Shown here in pieces: positions 53,353 through 61,948 of a stretch of 64,000 bases of DNA. Position numbers and translations under genes: made by a program. Position 1 is the first letter of the stretch; each line of letters begins with the position of its first letter. The notes below the pieces were generated by a model that did not search any database, was not told where the DNA came from, and saw only the letters and a program-made list of their open reading frames with translations. Origin of the DNA: Pelagibacteraceae bacterium AG-426-G09 (lineage in GTDB: Bacteria > Pseudomonadota > Alphaproteobacteria > Pelagibacterales > Pelagibacteraceae); NCBI GenBank assembly GCA_003210075.1, contig QCNR01000001.1, forward strand, positions 1-64,000, in the 5' to 3' direction.

Positions 53353-56120
53353 TGAGCTCTGAAAAAAGAAAAATTGCATATATAGATGGAAAACCTTATG
53401 AAATAGGTCCAAACCATACTTCTATTTTAAAATTTGTAAAAAGTTATCTTGGAGAAAAAAAAGTACCTACACTATGTGATGATCCAAATTTAGCTCCTTA
53501 TGGAGCGTGTAGAGTCTGTTCTGTAGAAGTTGCTTTAGAAAAAGATGGCCCCACAAAGGTTGTTGCTTCTTGTCATACACCAATAGGTGAAAATCAGCAT
53601 GTGTTTACAAACAATGAAACTTTGGAAGGTTTAAGAAAAAACATTGTAGAACTTGTAATTTCTGATCATCCAATGAATTGTAGCACTTGTGAAGTTGATC
53701 AAAACTGTGAGTTACAAACTGTAGCAAATGATTTAGGAATTAAAGAACATAGATACAATAATCCAAAACAACACAAGGGAATACCAAAAGATACATCTCA
53801 TGCTTACATGAGAATGAATTTGGATAACTGTATAAACTGTGGAAGATGTGTAAGAGCTTGTGATGAAATTCAAGGTTCATTTGTTTTAACAATGAGTGGA
53901 AGAGGATTTGAGTCTAGAATAACCACGGACAATGATATGATGTTTGGAGATTCGTCATGTGTATCTTGTGGAGCTTGTGCACATACATGCCCAACAGATG
54001 CTATATCAGATGTATTTCAATCAAAATCTGCAAAAGTAGATAAAAAAGTTAGAACAACTTGTTCTTATTGCGGAGTGGGATGTAATCTGGAAGCGTCTAT
54101 TAAAGATGGAAAAGTTGTTGCAATTGATACACCAAAAGAAACAGAAGTTAATGCAGGACATACATGTATTAAGGGTAGATATGCTTTTGGTTTTTATGAC
54201 CATCCTGATAGATTAAGAAGTCCACTTATTAAAAGAAGCGGGAAATTTGAAGAAGCTTCATGGGATGAAGCTTATGAGTATATTAAAAATAAACTAGAAA
54301 AAATTAAAAAAGAAAACGGTCCTGATGCAATTGCAGGAATTTCTTCTGCAAGATGTACAAATGAGGAAAATTATGTATTCCAAAAAATGATAAGAGCTGT
54401 AGTTGGAACAAATAATATAGACTGTTGTGCAAGAATTTGTCACTCTCCAACTGCATGGGGAATGCAGCAAACTTTTGGTACAGGAGCAGCAACAAATTCC
54501 ACTGAAGATATTTATCATGCAGATTTATTTATCGTAATTGGTGCAAATCCAACCAATGCTCATCCAGTGACTGGAGCAAAAATTAAACAACAAGTTATGA
54601 AGGGTAAAAAATTGATTGTATTAGATCCAGTAACAACTGAGCTTGCAAGACTAGCTGACTATCATATTAAATTAAAACCTGGTTCAAATGTAGCTGTGCT
54701 TAATATGATGCTATACTTCATAGTAAAAGGAAATTTACTAAATAAAGATTTTGTTGAAAAAAGAACAGAAGGATTTGAAGAATTTTTAAATCATATAAAT
54801 AGTTTAGATGTTGATCATTTAGCAAATGTAGCGGGTGTTGAGAAACAATTAGTTAAAGAAGCTGCAATTGCATATGCTACGGCAAATAATTCAATGGAAT
54901 TTCATGGATTAGGGGTTACTGAACATGAACAGGGTTCAAAAACAGTAATGCTTATTGCAGACCTTGCTATGATAACAGGAAACATTGGTAGAAGAGGTGT
55001 TGGAGTTAATCCACTTAGAGGACAAAATAATGTTCAAGGCGCTGCAGACATGGGGTGTCAACCGCATCAGGGTGCTGGTTATTTTCCAGTAGCAGATAAA
55101 AAAATCCAAGAATTTTATACAGAAAAATATGGAGTAGTACATCCAACTAAAGCAGGATTAAAAATTCCTGAAATCTTTGATGCAGCTATAAATAAGGAGG
55201 TTAAAGGGTTATGGATAATTGGTGAAGATATTGTTCAAACTGACCCTAATAGTGCTCATGTTATAAAAGCTATGGAGTCTCTAGATTTATTAGTAGTACA
55301 AGAAATTTTTATGAGTGAAACTGCAAAATTAGCTGATGTAGTATTGCCAGGTACTACTTTCTTAGAAAAAGATGGAACTTTTACTAATACCGAAAGAAGA
55401 GTTCAAAGAGTGAATAAAGCAGCAGAACCTTTGCCAGGAACTAAACCCGATGGAGTTATTGTAACCGATATGATGCAAAAACTAGGATATGATCAACCCA
55501 CATATGACGCAGACCAAGTATTAGCTGAAGTAGCTGATGTTGTTCCATTCTTTAAAGGTATTACTCGAGAAAGACTCGGTAAATTAGGTTTACAATGGCC
55601 AGTAAAAGAGGACGGAACAGATACAAAAATTTTACATGAAAAAGAATTTAAATTAGGAAAAGGAAGACTGAAATCTTTCAACTGGCAAGAGTCCACTGAG
55701 TTAAAAAATAATAAAAAAGAATATCCTCTAATTTTAACAACAAGTAGAGTTTTGCAACATTATAATGCTGCAACAATGACAAGAAGAACAAAAAACTTAA
55801 AAATAGTAGACGAGGATATTTTATTGCTACATCCAAATGATGCTAAAAGTAGAGAGTTAAATAGTGGAGATATTGCAAGGCTATATTCCGGTAGAGGTGA
55901 GGTATCATTAAAAGTTGAAGTTACTGATAAAGTAAAAGAAGGAATTGTTTTTACAACATTTCATTTTCCAGAACATATGGTTAATATGGTTACAGGTGAT
56001 GGTAAAGACGAAGAAACTAAATGTGCAGAATATAAAGTATCTGCTGTTAATGTTCAAAAAATATCAAACAAATTTAAGACTGAAATAACCCCGAAAGAAA
56101 AAGAAGCAGAAGTAAGATAA
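53352..56120 (+). CDS. fdsA: Molybdenum formate dehydrogenase, catalytic alpha subunit
   Basis: This subunit oxidises formate to CO2 at a Mo-bis-MGD centre. The N-terminal [2Fe-2S] domain has Cys42, 53, 56 and 74. A NuoG-like HPMNCSTCEVDQNCELQ site follows, then two ferredoxin motifs (NCINCGRCVRAC and SCVSCGACAHTC). The molybdopterin domain opens with TTCSYCGVGCNLE, and the active-site Cys363 lies in ARICHSPTAWGMQQ, where some relatives have selenocysteine. The C-terminal cofactor domain ends near TFHFPEHMVNMVTGD. It is 922 aa, complete and presumably cytosolic, since no twin-arginine signal is seen. Confidence 0.96.
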   Translation: MSSEKRKIAYIDGKPYEIGPNHTSILKFVKSYLGEKKVPTLCDDPNLAPYGACRVCSVEVALEKDGPTKVVASCHTPIGENQHVFTNNETLEGLRKNIVELVISDHPMNCSTCEVDQNCELQTVANDLGIKEHRYNNPKQHKGIPKDTSHAYMRMNLDNCINCGRCVRACDEIQGSFVLTMSGRGFESRITTDNDMMFGDSSCVSCGACAHTCPTDAISDVFQSKSAKVDKKVRTTCSYCGVGCNLEASIKDGKVVAIDTPKETEVNAGHTCIKGRYAFGFYDHPDRLRSPLIKRSGKFEEASWDEAYEYIKNKLEKIKKENGPDAIAGISSARCTNEENYVFQKMIRAVVGTNNIDCCARICHSPTAWGMQQTFGTGAATNSTEDIYHADLFIVIGANPTNAHPVTGAKIKQQVMKGKKLIVLDPVTTELARLADYHIKLKPGSNVAVLNMMLYFIVKGNLLNKDFVEKRTEGFEEFLNHINSLDVDHLANVAGVEKQLVKEAAIAYATANNSMEFHGLGVTEHEQGSKTVMLIADLAMITGNIGRRGVGVNPLRGQNNVQGAADMGCQPHQGAGYFPVADKKIQEFYTEKYGVVHPTKAGLKIPEIFDAAINKEVKGLWIIGEDIVQTDPNSAHVIKAMESLDLLVVQEIFMSETAKLADVVLPGTTFLEKDGTFTNTERRVQRVNKAAEPLPGTKPDGVIVTDMMQKLGYDQPTYDADQVLAEVADVVPFFKGITRERLGKLGLQWPVKEDGTDTKILHEKEFKLGKGRLKSFNWQESTELKNNKKEYPLILTTSRVLQHYNAATMTRRTKNLKIVDEDILLLHPNDAKSRELNSGDIARLYSGRGEVSLKVEVTDKVKEGIVFTTFHFPEHMVNMVTGDGKDEETKCAEYKVSAVNVQKISNKFKTEITPKEKEAEVR

Positions 56121-56130
56121 ATATACCTAA

Positions 56131-56304
56131 ATGGTAAATTTATTAAAAAAATTTTACAAACCTTTTGCAATTACATATATTTTATTAAGTATAGCTCTTG
56201 GATCTTATCCAATGTTTGATTTTTATACTTTTAAAGGACAGCTAATAATATTTGGTGTTTCTATATTCAATGGAGTTATGGGAATATATGTAAAAAAATT
56301 ATAA
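56131..56304 (+). CDS. Small membrane protein at the end of the formate dehydrogenase operon
   Basis: This 57-codon frame starts ten bases after the fdsA stop with ATG at 56131 and ends with TAA at 56302-56304. The product begins MVNLLKKFYKPFAITYILLS and has two hydrophobic stretches (about 12-26 and 38-53) flanked by lysines, as in a small inner membrane protein. It is not like the soluble FdsD subunit found at this place in other fds operons. Its stop and that of the convergent oxidoreductase form a TTATAA palindrome. Function unknown. Confidence 0.6.
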   Translation: MVNLLKKFYKPFAITYILLSIALGSYPMFDFYTFKGQLIIFGVSIFNGVMGIYVKKL

Positions 56305-57402
56305 TACGTAGGGTTCGTGTCTTACTTCACTATTTAAAACTCTCTCAACAGAAAAAGCGCTTATATCTATAGTTTGATATGAACCGGTCGTTATCAACTC
56401 CGTTAAAGCTCTTCCTATTCCTGGGGCTTGCATCAATCCTCTTCCTGTAAAACCTGTAGCCATATAAACATTTTCATATTTCGGATGCTTTCCTACAACT
56501 GCATTATTATCAAGTTTATTACAATCGTAATATCCAGCCCAACCTCCAGTTAATTTCAGTTCTTCAAAAGCAGGTATTCTCTTAGCCAATGCTGGCCATA
56601 CAAGTTCTTCAAAATCATTCCACGCAGGTTCTAAATCATTTGCATCAAATACTGATATAGGTGATCCTGCTAAATATTCTTTTCCCTCTGGTCTCCAATA
56701 AACTCCTGTAGTTAAATCTCCAGTTAATGGCATCTCTGGAATATGTTTAGGACACTTTACTCTAAAAACTGTATGTTTTTGAGGAACTACAGGAATATCT
56801 TCTAACAATTCTTTCGTCCAACAACCAGCTGCTGAGACAATTGTTTTTGCATTAATTTCATTTAAACTTTTGACTTCACCTTTAATAAATTCTGCTCCTA
56901 ATTCAATTGCCTTACTCTTTAAAGCTGCATGAAACATAAAAGGATCAATCCAACCCTCAGTTTTATTGTCTGTAAAAGTTGCAGTTTCAATTCCATCAGA
57001 ATTTATGTATGGAAAATATTTTGAGAGTTCGGTTCCTTTAATATTTTTTGTACCTGCATCACATGCTTTATGGTTTTCCAACGCTTTATATTGTTCATCA
57101 GCATGTTCTGGACCAAACATTAATAAATATCCATTTGCAACCATGCTTGCTGTTGGATTTGGATTTTTTTCTGTTTTTAAGGTCTCTGATATATTAAATA
57201 TGAATTCTTTAGCAAATTTTCCTAATAGAATATTTTCTTTTTGAAAAAATTGTCTTCTGAAACCTCCCAAAGATAGAGGAAAAGAGGCATTTTTATACGT
57301 CGGATCTCTCTCAATAACTTTTACTTTTCGACCTTCTTTTGAAAGGAAATAAGCAGCAGAAGCACCAATAATACCCCCACCTATAACTACAACATCATCC
57401 AT
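56299..57402 (-). CDS. DadA-like FAD-dependent oxidoreductase
   Basis: This flavoprotein of 367 aa has the N-terminal FAD-binding VVVIGGGIIGASAAYFL and an acidic residue ending the second strand (VIERD). The DAO-fold middle reads TEGWIDPFMFHAALKSKA and IVSAAGCWTKELL, and the C-terminal FAD contact is MATGFTGRGLMQAPGIGRAL. Relatives include sarcosine, glycine and D-amino-acid oxidases or dehydrogenases and FOXRED1. The substrate cannot be fixed from sequence; sarcosine or dimethylglycine would suit the neighbouring creatinase, BhmT and GcvP. It stands alone and is divergent from the SDR gene. Confidence 0.82.
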   Translation of the reverse strand: MDDVVVIGGGIIGASAAYFLSKEGRKVKVIERDPTYKNASFPLSLGGFRRQFFQKENILLGKFAKEFIFNISETLKTEKNPNPTASMVANGYLLMFGPEHADEQYKALENHKACDAGTKNIKGTELSKYFPYINSDGIETATFTDNKTEGWIDPFMFHAALKSKAIELGAEFIKGEVKSLNEINAKTIVSAAGCWTKELLEDIPVVPQKHTVFRVKCPKHIPEMPLTGDLTTGVYWRPEGKEYLAGSPISVFDANDLEPAWNDFEELVWPALAKRIPAFEELKLTGGWAGYYDCNKLDNNAVVGKHPKYENVYMATGFTGRGLMQAPGIGRALTELITTGSYQTIDISAFSVERVLNSEVRHEPYVL

Positions 57403-57455
57403 AAAAATAAATTACTAGCATAAATTAAATTAATAATTAAATACAATATTAACTT

Positions 57456-58217
57456 ATGAATAAAAAAGTAGTGTGGATAACTGGCGCAAGTAGCGGTATT
57501 GGCAAATCATTGGCATTAAAATTTGCAAATGAGGGTTGGAATGTCGCAATCTCAGCTAGAAGAGAAAATTTATTGAATGAGATTTCCGAATCTAATGAAA
57601 ATATAAAGTCTTTTCCATTAGATGTTACTGACAAAGCTAAATGTAAAGAAGTATTTAATAAAATAAAAGAACATTTTGGAAATATAGACATTTGTTTTTT
57701 TTCAACAGGAACTTGGAGTCCAAAAGAAGAAAAAGATATAGATGTTGAGCAAATAGAAAATGTTTTTAAAGTAAATTTTTTTGGTACTTTGTATTGTATT
57801 AAAGCTGTTGAAGAATATTTTAAAAATAAAAAGGCTGGAATAATAACTATAGTATCTTCTATTGCTGGCTATAGAGGCCTACCAAATACAACAGGATATG
57901 GACCCTCAAAATCTGCATTGATTAGCTTAGCAGAAAGTTTATATTTTGATTTTGAAAGGCATAATGTAAGAGTATGTTTGGTTTCACCCGGCTTTATAAA
58001 AACACCAATGACTGATAAAAATGATTTTAAAATGCCTTTTTTAAAAACTCCAGAATTTGCAGCAGATAAAATTTTTGAGGGGTTAGTTAAAAAAAATAAC
58101 TTTGAAATTCATTTCCCTAAAGAGCTAACGTTAACTCTTAAGTTTTTTAAATTGTTGCCAAGCAAATTATATTTTAATCTAGTGAAAAAAGGAACAAAGT
58201 TTCAAAAAAAAGATTAA
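57456..58217 (+). CDS. Short-chain dehydrogenase/reductase
   Basis: This SDR-family oxidoreductase of 253 aa has the cofactor motif TGASSGIG (residues 9-16), catalytic Ser in IVSSIAGYRG, and YGPSK with the catalytic Tyr and Lys. The C-terminal region has a hydrophobic, Lys-rich end (LTLKFFKLLPSKLYFNLVKKG) that may touch the membrane, as in several lipid-active SDRs. It converges on the lipid-modification operon with a shared TTAA at both stops. In other proteobacteria an SDR of this type accompanies the same four genes. Confidence 0.85.
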   Translation: MNKKVVWITGASSGIGKSLALKFANEGWNVAISARRENLLNEISESNENIKSFPLDVTDKAKCKEVFNKIKEHFGNIDICFFSTGTWSPKEEKDIDVEQIENVFKVNFFGTLYCIKAVEEYFKNKKAGIITIVSSIAGYRGLPNTTGYGPSKSALISLAESLYFDFERHNVRVCLVSPGFIKTPMTDKNDFKMPFLKTPEFAADKIFEGLVKKNNFEIHFPKELTLTLKFFKLLPSKLYFNLVKKGTKFQKKD

Positions 58218-58762
58218 TCTTTTACAAAAACTACTGTTAGATCAGCAACTCTAATTCCGAATTTTGTCATCTTTGCTCTATTGATAGCAACTTTTTCATC
58301 TTGCATAAAAATCCAATCATCAAAAGTGATTTTCATTTCTTTGCCTTTAACTGGAACTAATAAAACATATTCAAATTTAAATGCTGGTCCATATGAAAAT
58401 CCTTTTGCTTTTCCAACTACATCTCCTGCCGTACCTTCGTAATTGTGTTCATCAATCTTATTTATTTTCCACTGTCTATTTTGAACTTCTCCATCATCCC
58501 AATTAAATGTTTCATCTAAAATCAATTGTTTTCCATCCCATTTACCATTTAGGGTTGCTGAGAATTGTCTTGTGACTTTGCCTGATCTATTTTGCAAAAC
58601 TCCCCAAGCTTTTACTTCGCCTAATAAATATTCTTCAATTATTAATCTTGGTTTTTTATCTTTAAAATCTTCTGGTTTCATAGAGCTATTTGATGAACAA
58701 TTTGTAATAAATTGAGCAAAAATTATCAATAAAATTAAATTAAAAAATTTAAAAACTTTCAT
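58214..58762 (-). CDS. DUF3833 family lipoprotein
   Basis: This protein of 182 aa has an N-terminal signal and a lipobox (FITNCSSNSS, Cys22 predicted as the lipidated residue), so it is probably anchored in a membrane facing the periplasm. The mature part is rich in beta-strand: LLGEVKAWGVLQNRSGKVTR, LNGKWDGKQLILDETF and FDDWIFMQDEKVAINRA, matching DUF3833. The function is unknown. It is the last gene of the operon with the cyclopropane synthase-like, DUF1365 and flavoprotein genes, a set conserved in many proteobacteria. Confidence 0.83.
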   Translation of the reverse strand: MKVFKFFNLILLIIFAQFITNCSSNSSMKPEDFKDKKPRLIIEEYLLGEVKAWGVLQNRSGKVTRQFSATLNGKWDGKQLILDETFNWDDGEVQNRQWKINKIDEHNYEGTAGDVVGKAKGFSYGPAFKFEYVLLVPVKGKEMKITFDDWIFMQDEKVAINRAKMTKFGIRVADLTVVFVKD

Positions 58763-58769
58763 AAAATAT

Positions 58770-59948
58770 TTATTTATTTTGTAGTGAGAATTGTATCAAA
58801 TCAATATTTTTTGATTTAAAGCCTGCTTCACAATATGACAAATAAAAATCCCACATTTTTTTAAAAGTTAAGTCAAATCCTTGCTTTGAAATTAAATCCC
58901 ATTTTTTTTGAAATTCATCTCGCCAAATTTTTAAAGTTTCAGAGTAATGCTCGCCATATGAGTTCATCAAATCAAGCGTCAAACCATTTTTTGTTGAAAG
59001 TTGCTCTAAACTATTTTTAGAAGGCAAAAAACCTCCTGGAAATATATATTTTTGAATGAAATCTTCTTTTGTCTTATATCTTTTATATAACTTATCATCG
59101 ATTACAATTGCTTGAATGGCAGCTGTACCGTTAATGGTTAGATTATTTTTAATCGTTTTAAAATAACTGTCCAGATAGTTTTGACCTACCGCTTCAATCA
59201 TTTCAATAGATGCTATTGAATTATATTTTTTATTTACATCTCTATAATCTTTTAATTCAATGTTAATTTTATGGTTTAAATAATTTTTATATATTCTCTC
59301 CTTAGCAAATTCATATTGCTTTTTTGAAATTGTTATACAGTCTAACTTTACATCTAAATTCTTTCCTACATATTCGGCAAATCCACCCCAACCACATCCT
59401 ATTTCTAAAATGCTATCACCTGATTTTGGTTGGATTAATTTAATTAATTTTAGATATTTGTTATATTGAGCAGATTCTAAATCTTTTTTTTTACCATCAA
59501 ATATTGCACTTGAATAAGTTAGAGATTTATCTAACCACAATGAAAAAAAACTGTTGCCTAAATCATAGTGTTTGGCAATATTTTCTTTGCTTTTATTTTT
59601 AGTATTTTTTATTAAAAAATTCTTAATCAAATTAATTATTGGAAAATCAAATATTCCTGAAAATTTATAAATTATATTAATATTTTTTGCTGTTAATTCT
59701 ATTAAGTTTGAAAGATTATTAGTTTCAAAGTCACCTCTCATATAAGCTTCTGCTAATCCTACACTTCCACTTTTAATTATTTTATAAGAGAAGCCGGGCT
59801 TATTAATCTTGAGATTAACATTTAGTCCAGTTGAGTCTCTTCCAAAAATATATTTTTTGTTATCATGATTGGTAAGTTCTAATACACCATGTTTAATGTG
59901 CTTTAACATACTAAAAACTATTTTGTCAGAAATATTATTTATACTCAT
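58770..59948 (-). CDS. Cyclopropane-fatty-acyl-phospholipid synthase family methyltransferase
   Basis: This SAM-dependent enzyme of 392 aa acts on unsaturated acyl chains of membrane lipids. The SAM site is LEIGCGWGGFAEYV; other signatures are HYDLGNSFFSLWLDKSLTYS, SIEMIEAVGQNYLDSYF and FIQKYIFPGGFLPS, followed by the DFYLSYCEAGFKS tail. I take the ATG at 59948 rather than a TTG at 59957. It overlaps the DUF1365 gene. Since it is grouped with DUF1365 and flavoprotein genes, it may belong to the methyltransferase branch that makes methylated or furan fatty acids rather than plain cyclopropanes. Confidence 0.9.
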   Translation of the reverse strand: MSINNISDKIVFSMLKHIKHGVLELTNHDNKKYIFGRDSTGLNVNLKINKPGFSYKIIKSGSVGLAEAYMRGDFETNNLSNLIELTAKNINIIYKFSGIFDFPIINLIKNFLIKNTKNKSKENIAKHYDLGNSFFSLWLDKSLTYSSAIFDGKKKDLESAQYNKYLKLIKLIQPKSGDSILEIGCGWGGFAEYVGKNLDVKLDCITISKKQYEFAKERIYKNYLNHKINIELKDYRDVNKKYNSIASIEMIEAVGQNYLDSYFKTIKNNLTINGTAAIQAIVIDDKLYKRYKTKEDFIQKYIFPGGFLPSKNSLEQLSTKNGLTLDLMNSYGEHYSETLKIWRDEFQKKWDLISKQGFDLTFKKMWDFYLSYCEAGFKSKNIDLIQFSLQNK

Positions 59949-60714
59949 TAGTCTCAAAAGTTACTTTATTTAAAATTTTTATTTTCTTTTTTACTAATTT
60001 TACTTTTTTAAACCAAAGTTTGAATGCTTCATAATGTATTGCAACTATTACTTTAAAAGTCATTAGTGGATGTTTTAAATAGTTGAGTATTAGGTTTTTA
60101 AAGGTTAAATTCTGACTTTTTCCATCTTGTGAGGCAAATAAAAGCTTGCCCTCTTTATCGTGTTGATTAATTATCACAGATATCGAGTCACCAGGTTTTG
60201 TCACACTAAAGTTATATTCACATTCCATATCAATAAAAGGTGAGACATAAAACTTTTTATCACATTTATTTTTAATTAATTTTTGATCTTTGGTTTCAAA
60301 AATATAAGTATGTTGTTCTCCAAATGTATTTTTTACTTCATAAAAAATTGAGATTAATTCATTTTTCTCATTATAAACATATAAGATAGAAAGTGGATTA
60401 AATACGTAACCAAGTATTCTTGGATAACAAAGAATTTCTACTCTAAAATTAAGGAATTTAATTTTTTTTTTAATTAGATTTTCTCTTACCCATTCTTTAA
60501 TATTACCTCCATCTCTATTTCCATGATCTTTGTCAAAAAAACTGATTAAATTAAATCTATTATATGAAAACAGATTTACATTATTATTTATTTCTTTAAT
60601 TTCGTCTAAATCAATTAGTAGACTGAATACTTTATACTTAAAATTATGCTTTTTAGGTTTAAACCTTGTGTGTATTACTTGTCCTGAATATATCTTGGAA
60701 TACTTAATCATCAA
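59935..60714 (-). CDS. DUF1365 family protein
   Basis: This protein of 259 aa matches DUF1365: KIYSGQVIHTRFKPKKHNFKY-type start (residues about 6-26), then HGNRDGGNIKEWVRE, LCYPRILGYVFNPLSILYVYN, and a middle segment FYVSPFIDMECEYNFSV. The activity is unknown. It is nearly always encoded with a cyclopropane synthase-like enzyme and an amine-oxidase-like flavoprotein, as here, which points to acyl-chain modification. It overlaps both neighbours (11 and 14 bases). Confidence 0.88.
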   Translation of the reverse strand: MMIKYSKIYSGQVIHTRFKPKKHNFKYKVFSLLIDLDEIKEINNNVNLFSYNRFNLISFFDKDHGNRDGGNIKEWVRENLIKKKIKFLNFRVEILCYPRILGYVFNPLSILYVYNEKNELISIFYEVKNTFGEQHTYIFETKDQKLIKNKCDKKFYVSPFIDMECEYNFSVTKPGDSISVIINQHDKEGKLLFASQDGKSQNLTFKNLILNYLKHPLMTFKVIVAIHYEAFKLWFKKVKLVKKKIKILNKVTFETNEYK

Positions 60715-61942
60715 TTGATTTTAACATATCTATTGAAGAAGTAATTCCATCTTCATGGAATCCATATCCAAAATAGCTCCCACAAAATAAGGTATTATTA
60801 ATATTTTGAAGTGTTTTTAAACTAGCTTGGTTTTCAAGTGCCGATTTATCATAATACGGGTGCGTAAACGTTACTTTTTTTAGAATTTTTTGTTCATCAA
60901 TTTTATCAAAAGGATTGAGTGATAAAAAAATATCTTCATCAAATTTAAGGTTTTGCAAAAGATTAAGCCAATATGTTACAGAAGAATTTTCTATAACATT
61001 TTTATTTAGTCTTGCATTCCAAGCACTCCATGCTTTTTTATTTATAGGCATTTGGTTTTTATCTGTATGAATTACAGCTAAATTGCTTTTGTATTTGAAA
61101 TTTGAAAGCAATTTTTTTTCATCTTCAGATGGATTTTCTAATAGTGATAAAGCTTCGTCTGCATGTGTTGCAATTACTACCTTATCGTAAGTAAAGAATT
61201 CATTTTTTCCTCCATAAAATATTTCAACACTTTCTTTATATCTTTTGATTAAATTAATTTTATAATTCTTATAATGTTCGCCGCTTATTTTATTAAGTAT
61301 TTTGTTTACATATGTTCTGCTTCTATTGGAAACGGTATACCATTGAGGTCTATTTTTTAATTTAAATAAGCCATGATTTTGGAAAAATTTTAAAAAAAAT
61401 TTTAATGGCATTTGGCTGGCTTCATAGGGTGGCATTGACCAAATTGCTGCAACCATTGGGATAATATGATAATCAATAAACTCTTTGGATAATTTTTCTT
61501 TATTTAAATAATCACCAAGAGTTAAATTATTATCATTTATCTTTAAGATTTCATTTTTTTTATAAAATTTTACTATATCAAAAAACATTTTTAAAAATTT
61601 CAAGTTAAATAGATTTGATATATTACAAAACATTCCTGAAATACCTTTGCCACAATATTCAAAATTTGTATTTTTTACTGAAACTGAAAAAGACATATTG
61701 CTTTCCTCTATCTCAATTGAATTATCTTTGAAAAAATTAATTAAATTAGGATAAGTTTTATAATTAAAAACTATAAAACCAATATCTGCTGATATTTTTT
61801 TTTTATTTATATTAAGGTCTAGTGTATGTGAATGACCTCCAAAATGTCCATCTTTTTCAAATAGGTCAACTTTATGTTTTTTTGATAAGTAATAAGCTGC
61901 ACTCAATCCGGATATTCCCGATCCAATTACTGCTATTTTCAT
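60704..61942 (-). CDS. FAD/NAD(P)-binding amine oxidase-like flavoprotein
   Basis: This flavoprotein of 412 aa starts with the dinucleotide motif AVIGSGISGLSAAYYLS, an acidic strand end (VDLFEKDGHFGGHSHTL) and ADIGFIVFN. The C-terminal flavin contact is LFCGSYFGYGFHEDGI. It belongs to a group of desaturase/amine-oxidase-like proteins found with DUF1365 and cyclopropane synthase-like genes. In Rhodobacter, genes of such a cluster take part in furan fatty acid formation. It begins six bases after the gcvP stop, so it may be read from the glycine cleavage transcript. Confidence 0.85.
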   Translation of the reverse strand: MKIAVIGSGISGLSAAYYLSKKHKVDLFEKDGHFGGHSHTLDLNINKKKISADIGFIVFNYKTYPNLINFFKDNSIEIEESNMSFSVSVKNTNFEYCGKGISGMFCNISNLFNLKFLKMFFDIVKFYKKNEILKINDNNLTLGDYLNKEKLSKEFIDYHIIPMVAAIWSMPPYEASQMPLKFFLKFFQNHGLFKLKNRPQWYTVSNRSRTYVNKILNKISGEHYKNYKINLIKRYKESVEIFYGGKNEFFTYDKVVIATHADEALSLLENPSEDEKKLLSNFKYKSNLAVIHTDKNQMPINKKAWSAWNARLNKNVIENSSVTYWLNLLQNLKFDEDIFLSLNPFDKIDEQKILKKVTFTHPYYDKSALENQASLKTLQNINNTLFCGSYFGYGFHEDGITSSIDMLKSIDD

Positions 61943-61948
61943 TAAGAG

